DNA of 45,537 bases from Brevundimonas diminuta ATCC 11568 (lineage in GTDB: Bacteria > Pseudomonadota > Alphaproteobacteria > Caulobacterales > Caulobacteraceae): contig NZ_GL883086.1 of assembly GCF_000204035.1 (NCBI RefSeq), positions 988,866 to 1,034,402 on the forward strand, read 5' to 3'. Of the stretch, positions 8,884-16,881 are shown one piece after another. How positions within the stretch are numbered: position 1 is the first letter of the stretch; each line of letters opens with the position of its first letter. The notes under the pieces are model-generated. The model saw only the letters and a program-made list of their open reading frames with translations, was not told the DNA's origin and did not search any database. The translations under genes were made by a program, and so were the position numbers.

Positions 8884-9837
8884 TCAGCCCGCGTCCCCAG
8901 CACCGTCAGCTTGACTCAAATGCGCTTTGCATCTCCCCAAAACCGCATCGGAATGCCTGATGACGGTAGATATGAACGACGCGAGCGTGGGACTGACTGC
9001 CTGGTTACGACGCGTAATGATCCCCACCGACCGTTTCAGCGAAGGTTGCGACAACGATCTCCAAACCAGGCCGGACGCGGCGGTCAGTGGCATGGCCAGG
9101 CGCGGCAGGGCCGAAACGCCCAAGCCGTTCAGCACCAGGGCCCCGACTGTAGCCATCTGTGAACACTCATAGAGCGGCTTGACCGGTGATCGCACCTGGA
9201 CGAAAGCGGCGTCCGTCATCAAGCGCACGCTGCTGTTGGACGCCATTGCAATGAAGGGGCGCATCTCGAAATCGCGCCAGGAAACGCGCGGGCCCACGGC
9301 CATGGGATCGTCCTCACGACAGACCAGGCCAAAACGGTCCAAGCCAATCTCCTCATAGTTGAAGAGATCATCCTTGATCGGCCGCAATGCCAAACCCAGA
9401 TCCGCTCTCCCCTGAATGACTGCCTCAGCGATGTCACCCGACAGCGCGTCGATCAGTTCAAACTCGACATCCGGCGCAGTCTCGCGAAAGGCCGAGATGG
9501 CGCGAGGCAGCACAGTCGCCGAAAGGGACGGCAAACTGGCCACAACGATACGGCCACGCGCGCCCGAAGCCAACTGATCAAGAGAGTCCAGCCCCGCCTC
9601 GACCTCTCGCAGCACCCGCTCGGCGATCGGCAGCAGGTGACGACCATAGCTGCTCAACGCAACAGTTCTCGTGTCCCGATCGAACAATCGAACTCCCAAC
9701 CGGTCCTCCATCAGCTTGATCGTGCGGCTAAGCGCCGGCTGGGAAATACCACAATGTTCAGCGCAAAGGCTGAAACTGCCGTGTTCTGCGACGCCCCGGA
9801 ACAGCCGCAACTCCCGCAGTTCGATCTGATGCGACAT
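8884..9837 (-). CDS. LysR-type transcriptional regulator
   Basis: A 317-residue LTTR. The winged HTH covers about 5-65 (ELRLFRGVAEHGSFSLCAEHCGISQPALSRTIKLMEDRLGVRLFDR), followed by a linker helix and the periplasmic-binding-protein-like effector domain (about 95-300). The start is supported by gaaggga about ten bases upstream on the minus strand. It is divergent from the AtuA-transporter-tannase genes and shares a 91-base promoter region that contains an ATAG-N11-CTAT dyad. By the usual LTTR arrangement it probably controls that operon in response to a pathway compound. The effector cannot be read from sequence. Confidence 0.95.
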   Translation of the reverse strand: MSHQIELRELRLFRGVAEHGSFSLCAEHCGISQPALSRTIKLMEDRLGVRLFDRDTRTVALSSYGRHLLPIAERVLREVEAGLDSLDQLASGARGRIVVASLPSLSATVLPRAISAFRETAPDVEFELIDALSGDIAEAVIQGRADLGLALRPIKDDLFNYEEIGLDRFGLVCREDDPMAVGPRVSWRDFEMRPFIAMASNSSVRLMTDAAFVQVRSPVKPLYECSQMATVGALVLNGLGVSALPRLAMPLTAASGLVWRSLSQPSLKRSVGIITRRNQAVSPTLASFISTVIRHSDAVLGRCKAHLSQADGAGDAG

Positions 9838-9887
9838 AGTCCGCGCTCCCTTCGATCTATGCTAACGATGAATAAGTTGATCAGGCA

Positions 9888-9906
9888 ATAGTCATTGTAA
9901 TTCTAT
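9888..9906. promoter_or_regulatory. Candidate LysR binding box (ATAG-N11-CTAT)
   Basis: In the divergent gap between the LysR gene and the AtuA gene the sequence reads ATAG, 11 bases, CTAT. This is an inverted repeat with the T-N11-A geometry of LTTR operators. It lies 23 bases upstream of the AtuA start codon, so it could cover the -10 region and serve autoregulation and activation together. The assignment is by pattern only. Confidence 0.5.
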
Positions 9907-9928
9907 AAGCGACGCGAAACATAGCGTC

Positions 9929-11263
9929 ATGTCCGATGCATACATCCGCGAAAAATCAGCTGTAAGAATCGGATCCGGAGCCGGCTTCTCCGGCGATCGG
10001 ATCGAGCCGGCGGTCGTTCTGGCCGAATATGGCCGGCTGGACTATCTGGTCTTCGAATGCCTGGCCGAGCGCACGATCGCACGAGCCGTCCGATCACGCA
10101 TGGCCGATCCCGATGGCGGGTACGACCCTCTGCTGATTGAGCGCATGACGGCTGTCCTGCCCACCTGCGCACGCCAGAATACGCGCATCATCAGCAATAT
10201 GGGGGCGGCCAATCCCGTGGGCGCGGCCCGCGCGACGGCTGCAACAGCGCGAGGTCTAGGCTTGAGCGGCCTGAAGATCGCAGCCGTGATCGGCGACGAC
10301 GTTCTGCAGATCGCCACGACACATGGCGCTCTCGACGGGTTGGCGGAGCGGGCGATCTCCGCCAACGCCTACATGGGCGCTGAGCCTGTAGTGGAGGCCC
10401 TGGCCGCAGGCGCTGACATTGTTCTGACGGGCCGGATAGCGGATTCCTCGCTGTTCCTGGCTCCGGCAGCGTTCGAGTTTGGCTGGGCTTTCGACGATTG
10501 GGAGAAGCTAGGTCGAGGCGCCATCATGGGGCATCTTCTGGAATGCGCCGGACAGGTCACCGGCGGCTATTTCGCGGACCCCGGCTACAAGACCGTGGAG
10601 GGCCTGGCCCGGCTCGGCTTCCCGCTCGCGGAGGTTTCGCCCGATGGAAGCCTCATCGTGACCAAAGTCCCAGGTACAGGCGGCGCCGTGACCGTGGCCG
10701 GCGTGAAGGAGCAGCTTCTGTATGAACTGCACGATCCTGGCAATTACCTGAGTCCCGACGTGACAGCCGACTTCTCCAGCGTGATCGTGCACCAAGCCGG
10801 ACCGGACCGTGTTTCGGTCGAGCGCGGCGGCGGCCGCAAGCGCCCTGATCAACTCAAGGTTTCGGTAGGCTATCAGGACGGCTTCGTCGGCGAAGGGCAA
10901 ATCTCATATGGCGGGCCGGGGGCGCAGATGCGCGGCCGGCTGGCGCTCGACATCATGCGGGAACGTCTGGATATGATGGGTGATGAAATCCTGGAGACGC
11001 GGTTTGACCTGATCGGCGTGGATTCGCTCCTGCCAGGTTCGACACGCAGAGACGACGCCGGCGAAGTTCGCGCCCGCATCGCGGCGCGCACACGAACGCT
11101 TACCGGCGCCCGCCAAGTGGGCCGAGAGGTAGACGCCCTTTACACAAACGGACCGGCAGGCGGCGGCGGCGTTTTCCAGACCGCCTATCCGGTGATCGCC
11201 ATGACCTCGACCCTTCTGGATCGAAGCCTGGTCCGTCCGGATATCATCTGGGAGACCACCTGA
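9929..11263 (+). CDS. AtuA-family (DUF1446) catabolic protein, main domain
   Basis: A 444-residue protein matching the AtuA/DUF1446 family from its start: VRIGSGAGFSGDRIEPAVVLAE, with LDYLVFECLAERT and NMGAANPVGAARAT following. AtuA is required for growth on acyclic terpenes (citronellol, geraniol) in Pseudomonas, but its reaction is not established and family members occur in many catabolic clusters without terpene genes. None of the other atu genes (carboxylase, dehydrogenases) are here. The C-terminal ferredoxin-fold domain of long AtuA proteins is a separate downstream gene, overlapping by one base (TGATG). No clear ribosome site precedes the ATG. Cytoplasmic; the exact substrate is unknown. 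Confidence 0.9.
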   Translation: MSDAYIREKSAVRIGSGAGFSGDRIEPAVVLAEYGRLDYLVFECLAERTIARAVRSRMADPDGGYDPLLIERMTAVLPTCARQNTRIISNMGAANPVGAARATAATARGLGLSGLKIAAVIGDDVLQIATTHGALDGLAERAISANAYMGAEPVVEALAAGADIVLTGRIADSSLFLAPAAFEFGWAFDDWEKLGRGAIMGHLLECAGQVTGGYFADPGYKTVEGLARLGFPLAEVSPDGSLIVTKVPGTGGAVTVAGVKEQLLYELHDPGNYLSPDVTADFSSVIVHQAGPDRVSVERGGGRKRPDQLKVSVGYQDGFVGEGQISYGGPGAQMRGRLALDIMRERLDMMGDEILETRFDLIGVDSLLPGSTRRDDAGEVRARIAARTRTLTGARQVGREVDALYTNGPAGGGGVFQTAYPVIAMTSTLLDRSLVRPDIIWETT

Positions 11264-11574
11264 TGCGATTGCGCGAAATCGCTCACTCGAGAACCGGCGA
11301 CAAGGGCGACATCTCCAATATCTCGGTCATCGCCTATGATCCGGCCGATTATGAACTGCTGGTTCGGGAGGTCACCGTCGAGCGCGTCGGAGCGTGCCTG
11401 GGAGGCACGGTGCAGGGTGAAATCGACCGTTTCGAGATCCCCGGCCTGAGCGCTCTCAATTTCGTTCTGCACAAGGCCCTGGGCGGCGGGGTGACCCGGT
11501 CCCTCGCGCTCGACGCCCACGGCAAAAGCCTGAGTTCCTATGTGCTCGCGATGGAGATCGACAAGAGCGCATAA
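11263..11574 (+). CDS. AtuA-associated small protein (ferredoxin-like fold domain)
   Basis: A 103-residue protein that matches the C-terminal domain of fused AtuA proteins: it opens with LREIAHSRTGDKGDISNISVIAY, the conserved SGDKG/TGDKGD glycine turn of this family, and ends soon after LSSYVLAMEI. It begins in the stop codon of the AtuA gene, so the two subunits should be made in equal amounts and probably form one complex. Function is unknown beyond that partnership. Confidence 0.88.
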   Translation: MRLREIAHSRTGDKGDISNISVIAYDPADYELLVREVTVERVGACLGGTVQGEIDRFEIPGLSALNFVLHKALGGGVTRSLALDAHGKSLSSYVLAMEIDKSA

Positions 11575-11674
11575 CATTGAAGTCTTAGACGTCTCCCGGC
11601 GAATAACGACGCCCCGACGGCTCAGCAGCCGGCGAGGAAGCGTCGGCGGCCGGTAAGGAACAGGGAGGAGCGGT

Positions 11675-13012
11675 ATGGACCTTGCGCTGCAGGGCTTTTT
11701 GACGATCGGCGCCTTTCTGGGGCTGATCCTCTTTGCGCGCGTGCCGGTGACGGTGGCGCTGATCCTAGTTCCCCTGATCAGCGTCTTCATCGGCGGCCAG
11801 GCGGAGGACGTCGGCGTCATGGCGGTCGACGGACTGAAGACCGTGGCGCCCGTGGCTGCCATGATGATGTTCGCCATCCTGTATTTCGGCCTGATGATCG
11901 ATGTCGGCCTGTTTGAACCCTTGGTGAAAGGGCTGTTGCGGCTGGTCCAAGACGATCCCGTCAGGCTGTGCGTTGTCACCGCCATCCTCCCCATGCTGGT
12001 GGCGCTGGACGGCGACGGAGCAACGACCTTTCTGATTTCGGTGACCGCCCTTCTGCCGGTCCATCGTCGCCTAGGCGTCAAGCCGCTCGTCCTGCCCACC
12101 ATCATCGGACTGTCTGCCGGCGTGATGAATCTCCTACCCTGGGGCGGACCGACCGCGCGGGCCATGAGCGCCCTCGAGGCCGGAGTGGACGAGATATTCA
12201 CGCCTGTCGCCCCGGCCATGCTGGCCGGGATCGCCTGGGTCCTTTTGGCAGCCGGCTTCCTCGGCTGGCGCGAACGCAGGCGGCTGGCCCCGGCGGGGGG
12301 GCTTCGAAACAACCGCCCTCCGCCGGAAGTCGGCGCGTCTGAGATCGACGGCTCCGCGCCGGCGGGACGCATGAACGCCCTGTTCTGGATCAATCTCGGC
12401 CTGACGGTCCTGCTCGTCGTCCTGCTGTTCCAGGACCTCTACGCCCAATGGGTTCCCCTGCCCAAGATGCCGGCGCCGCTCTTGTTCATGACGGCCTTCG
12501 TTATCGCCCTGCCTATCAACCGCCGCACGGCCAAGGCGCAGCAGGAACAATTGGCCGCCCACGCCGGGAATGTGGTGATGGTGATTACCATGATATGCGC
12601 CGCTGGCGTCTTCGCCGGAATAATGAACGGGGCCGGATTGATCACCGCCATGGCCCAGGCCGCGGCGACGAATATGCCGGCCTTCGCCGTTCCCTGGTTG
12701 AGCGGCATCGTCGCCGTCACCGGCATGCCGATGAGCCTCGTCTTCACGCCCGACGCCTATTATTTCGGCGTCCTGCCCGTTTTCGCGGAAACGGCCGCTG
12801 CCGTGGGCCACGACCCGGCTGCGATCGGCCGAGCGGCCATTCTGGGCCAGATGACCACCGGCTTCCCGCTGAGCCCGCTGACCGCCTCGACCTTCATCCT
12901 CATCGGTCTGTCCCAGGTCAGCCTGCGCGATCACCAGAAACACATGTTCCTCTGGGCGTTCGGAACAACCCTGGTGATGACCGCCGTCGCCGCCCTGACG
13001 GGCGCGCTGTGA
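11675..13012 (+). CDS. CitMHS-family citrate/carboxylate transporter
   Basis: A 445-residue inner-membrane transporter with about 11-12 hydrophobic helices split by a cytoplasmic loop (about 195-235). The LDGDGATTF motif around residues 111-119 and the GLSAGVMNLLPWGGPTAR stretch are characteristic of the CitMHS (citrate-Mg2+:H+) family. Members take up citrate, often metal-complexed, or other polycarboxylates. A strong ribosome site (gggaggag) precedes the ATG. A 100-base gap separates it from the AtuA pair. The tannase-family hydrolase follows 25 bases after it, suggesting that the imported molecule could be an acid freed from an ester outside the cytoplasm. Confidence 0.9.
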   Translation: MDLALQGFLTIGAFLGLILFARVPVTVALILVPLISVFIGGQAEDVGVMAVDGLKTVAPVAAMMMFAILYFGLMIDVGLFEPLVKGLLRLVQDDPVRLCVVTAILPMLVALDGDGATTFLISVTALLPVHRRLGVKPLVLPTIIGLSAGVMNLLPWGGPTARAMSALEAGVDEIFTPVAPAMLAGIAWVLLAAGFLGWRERRRLAPAGGLRNNRPPPEVGASEIDGSAPAGRMNALFWINLGLTVLLVVLLFQDLYAQWVPLPKMPAPLLFMTAFVIALPINRRTAKAQQEQLAAHAGNVVMVITMICAAGVFAGIMNGAGLITAMAQAAATNMPAFAVPWLSGIVAVTGMPMSLVFTPDAYYFGVLPVFAETAAAVGHDPAAIGRAAILGQMTTGFPLSPLTASTFILIGLSQVSLRDHQKHMFLWAFGTTLVMTAVAALTGAL

Positions 13013-13037
13013 AACCTTAAGCCACAAGGAGCCCACC

Positions 13038-14702
13038 ATGCCCGATGACGCCACCTCCCCCGCCCCGCGACTCCACCGACGCATTGGGACCAGGCCGATG
13101 CTGGCGGGCGCCTCAGCCATTACCTTTCTGGTCGGAACTGCCGAGGCTTCCGCACCCGACAGCGCTACCCAGTGCCGCGCCATGGCCGAACAGCACCTGC
13201 CCGGCGCCCGGGTTATCGAGGCGACCGTGGTCCCCGCTGGCGAGTTGGCCGTTCCCGGACAGGCGGCCGTGGGCGACCTGCCAACATTGTGTCGCATCCA
13301 GGGTGTGGCGGAGCCGACGGATCGGTCGCGGATCGGCTTTGAGGTCTGGATGCCGCTCGCCGCCTGGAACGGACGCATCCACATGGTCGGCAACGGCGGC
13401 TACAGTTCCTCGATCCGATACAACCTGATGGGCAATCTTGTCCGTCGGGGAGACGTCGCGGTGGCGACCGACACCGGCCATGTGGGCGACGATCTGGAAT
13501 TCGGCTTCGACAATCGCGAGGCCATCGCCGACTGGGGTCATCGCGCAGTCCATGAATCCATCCGCGCAGGCAAGGCGCTGACCCAGACCTATTACGGCGC
13601 CGCGCCGCGCCAGTCCTATTTCTCCGGCTGCTCGACAGGCGGCCATCAGGGGCTGACGGCGGCCCAACGCTATCCTGGTGATTTCGACGGCATCATCGCC
13701 GGCGCGCCAGGGGCTAACCGCACCAACTTGAATTTCGGCTTCCTGTGGCAATTTCTTCAGAACCATGCGCCAGGAGACAACCTCAATCCGATCCTCACCC
13801 GTGCCGACCTTCAACTGGTCAGCCGGAAGGCGCTTCGCGACTGCGACGGCCTGGACGGCGTCGCCGACGGGATAGTGGTCGACCCGCGCCGATGCACCGT
13901 CGATCTGGCGGACCTGCGTTGCCGACCGGGCGAGGAAGCCGCGACCTGCCTGACGGATCGCAAGATCAGCGCCTTGAGCGGCATGCGTCAAGGCGCCCGG
14001 CGCGCGGACACGGGCGAGACCATCTACCCCGCCTGGCCGGTCGGCAGCGAATATGTCGAGGGACAGGGTCTGGCCGAGGGCTGGGACGTCTACTGGGCCA
14101 ACCCGCGCAAGCCGGACGAGCCGCAGCGCATCGACTATTTCCGCCGTTGGTCGCTGAACGACCCGGAATGGAACTGGTGGAGCTTCGACTGGTCGACCGG
14201 GGTGGATCGGATTCGCGCCGCCATGGCGCCGCTGACGGACGCGGTGAACCCAGACCTGTCGGCCTTCCGGGCGAGAGGCGGCAAGCTCATCCTGTTCATC
14301 GGCTGGCAGGACCCCGTGGTGTCCGCCTATGACACGATCGACTATTTCGACCGGGTGATCGATACGGCCGGCGGCGACGTCTCCGACTTCGCCCAACTGT
14401 ATCTCGTCCCCGGCATGGGCCACTGCGCCCTGGGCGGCGGCGCCACCAACTTCTCGACCTCGACTCGCAACTCTATGCCGCTGGTCGCCGATGCCGATCA
14501 CGACATGAGCCTCGCTTTGGAGCGATGGGTCGAGGAGGGCGTCGCTCCCCGGCGCATCGTAGCGGCGCGCTATCGCGGCAGCACGCCGGCCAGCGGGGTG
14601 GAACTGACCCGTCCGCTGTGCCCTTATCCGGCGGTCCCCGTCTATGACGGCCGAGGCGACCCCGCCCTCGCATCCAGCCACCAGTGCCGCCCCCCGACCT
14701 AA
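13038..14702 (+). CDS. Secreted tannase/feruloyl esterase-family hydrolase
   Basis: A 554-residue serine esterase. The first 35 or so residues include basic residues and a hydrophobic core ending AEASA, consistent with export; the ATG at 13038 has an aaggag site, though the ATG at 13098 would give a more compact signal peptide. The tannase-family CS-D-HC arrangement is visible: Cys198-Ser199 in GCSTGG, Asp425 in GWQDP and His462-Cys463 in GMGHC, where the two cysteines bridge the active site. The family cleaves gallate, ferulate and related aromatic esters and includes MHETase. The actual ester is unknown. It is the last gene of the + operon with the CitMHS transporter. Confidence 0.93.
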   Translation: MPDDATSPAPRLHRRIGTRPMLAGASAITFLVGTAEASAPDSATQCRAMAEQHLPGARVIEATVVPAGELAVPGQAAVGDLPTLCRIQGVAEPTDRSRIGFEVWMPLAAWNGRIHMVGNGGYSSSIRYNLMGNLVRRGDVAVATDTGHVGDDLEFGFDNREAIADWGHRAVHESIRAGKALTQTYYGAAPRQSYFSGCSTGGHQGLTAAQRYPGDFDGIIAGAPGANRTNLNFGFLWQFLQNHAPGDNLNPILTRADLQLVSRKALRDCDGLDGVADGIVVDPRRCTVDLADLRCRPGEEAATCLTDRKISALSGMRQGARRADTGETIYPAWPVGSEYVEGQGLAEGWDVYWANPRKPDEPQRIDYFRRWSLNDPEWNWWSFDWSTGVDRIRAAMAPLTDAVNPDLSAFRARGGKLILFIGWQDPVVSAYDTIDYFDRVIDTAGGDVSDFAQLYLVPGMGHCALGGGATNFSTSTRNSMPLVADADHDMSLALERWVEEGVAPRRIVAARYRGSTPASGVELTRPLCPYPAVPVYDGRGDPALASSHQCRPPT

Positions 14703-14724
14703 GGCTCCGCAATAGGATACGGAA

Positions 14725-14756
14725 AAGCCCGAGCCCGCATAGGCGAGCCCGGGCTT
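14725..14756. terminator. Hairpin terminator between convergent genes
   Basis: The arms aagcccg (14725-14731) and cgggctt (14750-14756) pair perfectly and can extend inward through a further GC-rich imperfect pairing. On the minus strand the stem is followed by a short T run (TTTTCC), which suits the end of the hydrolase gene finishing at 14796. It may also stop transcription from the tannase side. Confidence 0.6.
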
Positions 14757-14795
14757 CTGCGTCGCCGGAAGTTTGGCGCCGATGGCCTGCAAGGA

Positions 14796-16862
14796 TCAAG
14801 GCAGGACGGGATGACGACGCGCGTTCTCAATGTAGCGGTCGGCGTCCTCCTGAAGCATAAAACGCGCCTGGACCAGCCGGCGAGCGGAAGCCTCGACCGC
14901 CGCGACATAGCCCGCCTGATCGCCATAGCGTTCCTCCAACGACGGCCGCTCGTCGCCCGCAGACACCCGGGCGGCGCGCGTCTTGTGGAACGGGATGAAG
15001 GCGCCGTTCAGATTGTCCAGATCCTCAAAATCCGGGTTGGCGGCATAGTTGAAGCCGAGATTGGTGCCCAGGGGCGCTTCAATTGCGATTCCGCGAACGC
15101 CTGCGATATCATGACCGTCGCCGTCGACCTGAGGCACCAGGATCGCATAGTCGCGTCCGAGATTGTGCGGCGGCTGATAATCCATGATCCCGCTCTCGTC
15201 CTCGGCGCGATAACGCGGGCCGAAATTCAGAAGCGGACGCTGGACATAGAGGCCTCTATACTCGAAGTCCGGGATGGATCCCTTATGGCCCTCCCCGTCC
15301 CAGACCAGACCGCGCATGGCGGGAAAGCGCAGTTGATCAGGCCTGACCAAGGTGCCGTCCTCGATGCGGGGAATGCGGCTGGCCGGCGGCTCGCGTCCGT
15401 CGACGACCCATTCCTCCAGCGCCAGGAACAGGGCCCTTTGGTGAGAGTCGATGTATGTCGCCAGCGGCCCGATCGGATAGGCGGCGCGATCCGGGTTGAA
15501 GCGCGGCAGCGCGGCGTCCCGGTGCTGGGTGCTGGAGTGGAGATAGATGCGCAGATTGTCGGGCTGTTGCAGGTCCCGGAGGCCATAGGCGTCGGTCAGC
15601 CCCGAGGACCCCTGCAGCGCCCAGAGCTCTGAACTGCTCCAGCTCATGAACACCTTGGGACAGGTGTCGGACAGGCTGCAGCGGGCGAAGATTCCTCCCG
15701 TCCGGCCCGCGACATTGTCCACATAATCCGGCGCAAAGCCTCGCGGCCCGAGTTGGGCCGGCGCCGAAAAGTCCGTCCGCGCGCCCCCGCCGCCGCCCGG
15801 GATGGAGAAGCGGGCGTTCACATTGGTGAGCCGCGCCCCCACCAGGGAGTAAACGCCGTCAAACACGCGGCGCCCCCCAAGGTCCTCATTGAAACCCAGA
15901 TGGATGAAGGTCTTCATGAAGTTGCCGGTCTGCGATCGGCCGGAGCCGATGGCGTAACGAACCAGGCCGCGTGCGGGATTGGCCAAACCTTCGCGATCCG
16001 CATCCTCGTAACGCAGAAACGAGACCAGGTCGCGGATCGCCGCCAACCCCAGTCCCATAACGATGGGATCTCGGGCGGTGTAAATGATCTCGTAGAAGGA
16101 ATTCGGGTCGACGCCGCCCTTGACGCAGATGCGGGTCGGATCCGGCTTGCCCGGAAAAGGGTGGGAGGCGTCGCAGGCGGCAAAGGCCCAGTCGCTGTTG
16201 GCGATCGGAATACGAGCGTCTGAATATTTCACCCGGCGCGACAGGCGGTAATCGGGTCCGCTGTTGTCCATGGAGGCCGGGGCATAGGGTTTCATCGTGC
16301 CGTTGAACGGCCCGCCTGGCAGTCGTAGGTCCGTAGCGCCTGTCGTCGGGATCAGATCGGCGCGATAGGGACCCGTTATCGATGAGCCGTCGGGATTGCG
16401 CGCCACCGGCGCCGTAAGCGTCATCCGCTCCGGCCCGGTCTTGGGCACGTCGCCCTGCCAACCAGCGTAGAGGATGACCTCACCTCGCCGAAGAAAAAGA
16501 GGATCGGGCGGATAGTGGATCAGATTGCCCCGGTTCGGCGTGTTGTACTGAAGGACGCCGTTCGCACGCGATCCGTCCGCCGGCACATAGAGGATGAAGT
16601 CGGTAGAATACTCGACGTAGCCGCGCGCGTTGCGTGGGGCGAGGTTTAGGTCCTGAATGATGGCGTTTTGGCCTTCCGCCGGGTCGACCTCGCCGATCAC
16701 CGCCCCTTTCAACACCTGATACGCGCCGGCTCCATCCTCGCCGGCCAAGGTCTCTCGGCTATCAATTCGGAAGGTGAAGGCGGGTTCCGCCAGAGCCGGC
16801 GCGGCCGTCGTCCACAACCCGACGACCATCATAAAAGCGACGGCGGCTGTATCGCATTTCAT
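14796..16862 (-). CDS. Secreted alpha/beta hydrolase domain protein (PF20091-type)
   Basis: A 688-residue protein with a signal peptide (cleavage near ALAEP, residue 26). It matches the large alpha/beta hydrolase domain family seen in proteobacterial catabolic clusters: a beta-rich N-terminal half (VEYSTDFILYVP, GVLQYNTPNRGN) and a hydrolase core with the nucleophile motif GSGRSQTG (Ser310). Function in this family is poorly known; an esterase role on a bulky substrate is expected. Start is supported by an aagggaag site. It lies 19 bases behind the TonB receptor on the same strand, so receptor and hydrolase are probably made together, one importing and one cleaving the same compound. Confidence 0.88.
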   Translation of the reverse strand: MKCDTAAVAFMMVVGLWTTAAPALAEPAFTFRIDSRETLAGEDGAGAYQVLKGAVIGEVDPAEGQNAIIQDLNLAPRNARGYVEYSTDFILYVPADGSRANGVLQYNTPNRGNLIHYPPDPLFLRRGEVILYAGWQGDVPKTGPERMTLTAPVARNPDGSSITGPYRADLIPTTGATDLRLPGGPFNGTMKPYAPASMDNSGPDYRLSRRVKYSDARIPIANSDWAFAACDASHPFPGKPDPTRICVKGGVDPNSFYEIIYTARDPIVMGLGLAAIRDLVSFLRYEDADREGLANPARGLVRYAIGSGRSQTGNFMKTFIHLGFNEDLGGRRVFDGVYSLVGARLTNVNARFSIPGGGGGARTDFSAPAQLGPRGFAPDYVDNVAGRTGGIFARCSLSDTCPKVFMSWSSSELWALQGSSGLTDAYGLRDLQQPDNLRIYLHSSTQHRDAALPRFNPDRAAYPIGPLATYIDSHQRALFLALEEWVVDGREPPASRIPRIEDGTLVRPDQLRFPAMRGLVWDGEGHKGSIPDFEYRGLYVQRPLLNFGPRYRAEDESGIMDYQPPHNLGRDYAILVPQVDGDGHDIAGVRGIAIEAPLGTNLGFNYAANPDFEDLDNLNGAFIPFHKTRAARVSAGDERPSLEERYGDQAGYVAAVEASARRLVQARFMLQEDADRYIENARRHPVLP

Positions 16863-16881
16863 CAGCTTGCTTCCCTTGGGC

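Noticed and set aside
13113-14792. 559-codon minus-strand frame over the tannase gene
   Set aside because: The plus-strand frame carries the catalytic motifs. The antisense frame has no recognised motif and arises from codon bias.
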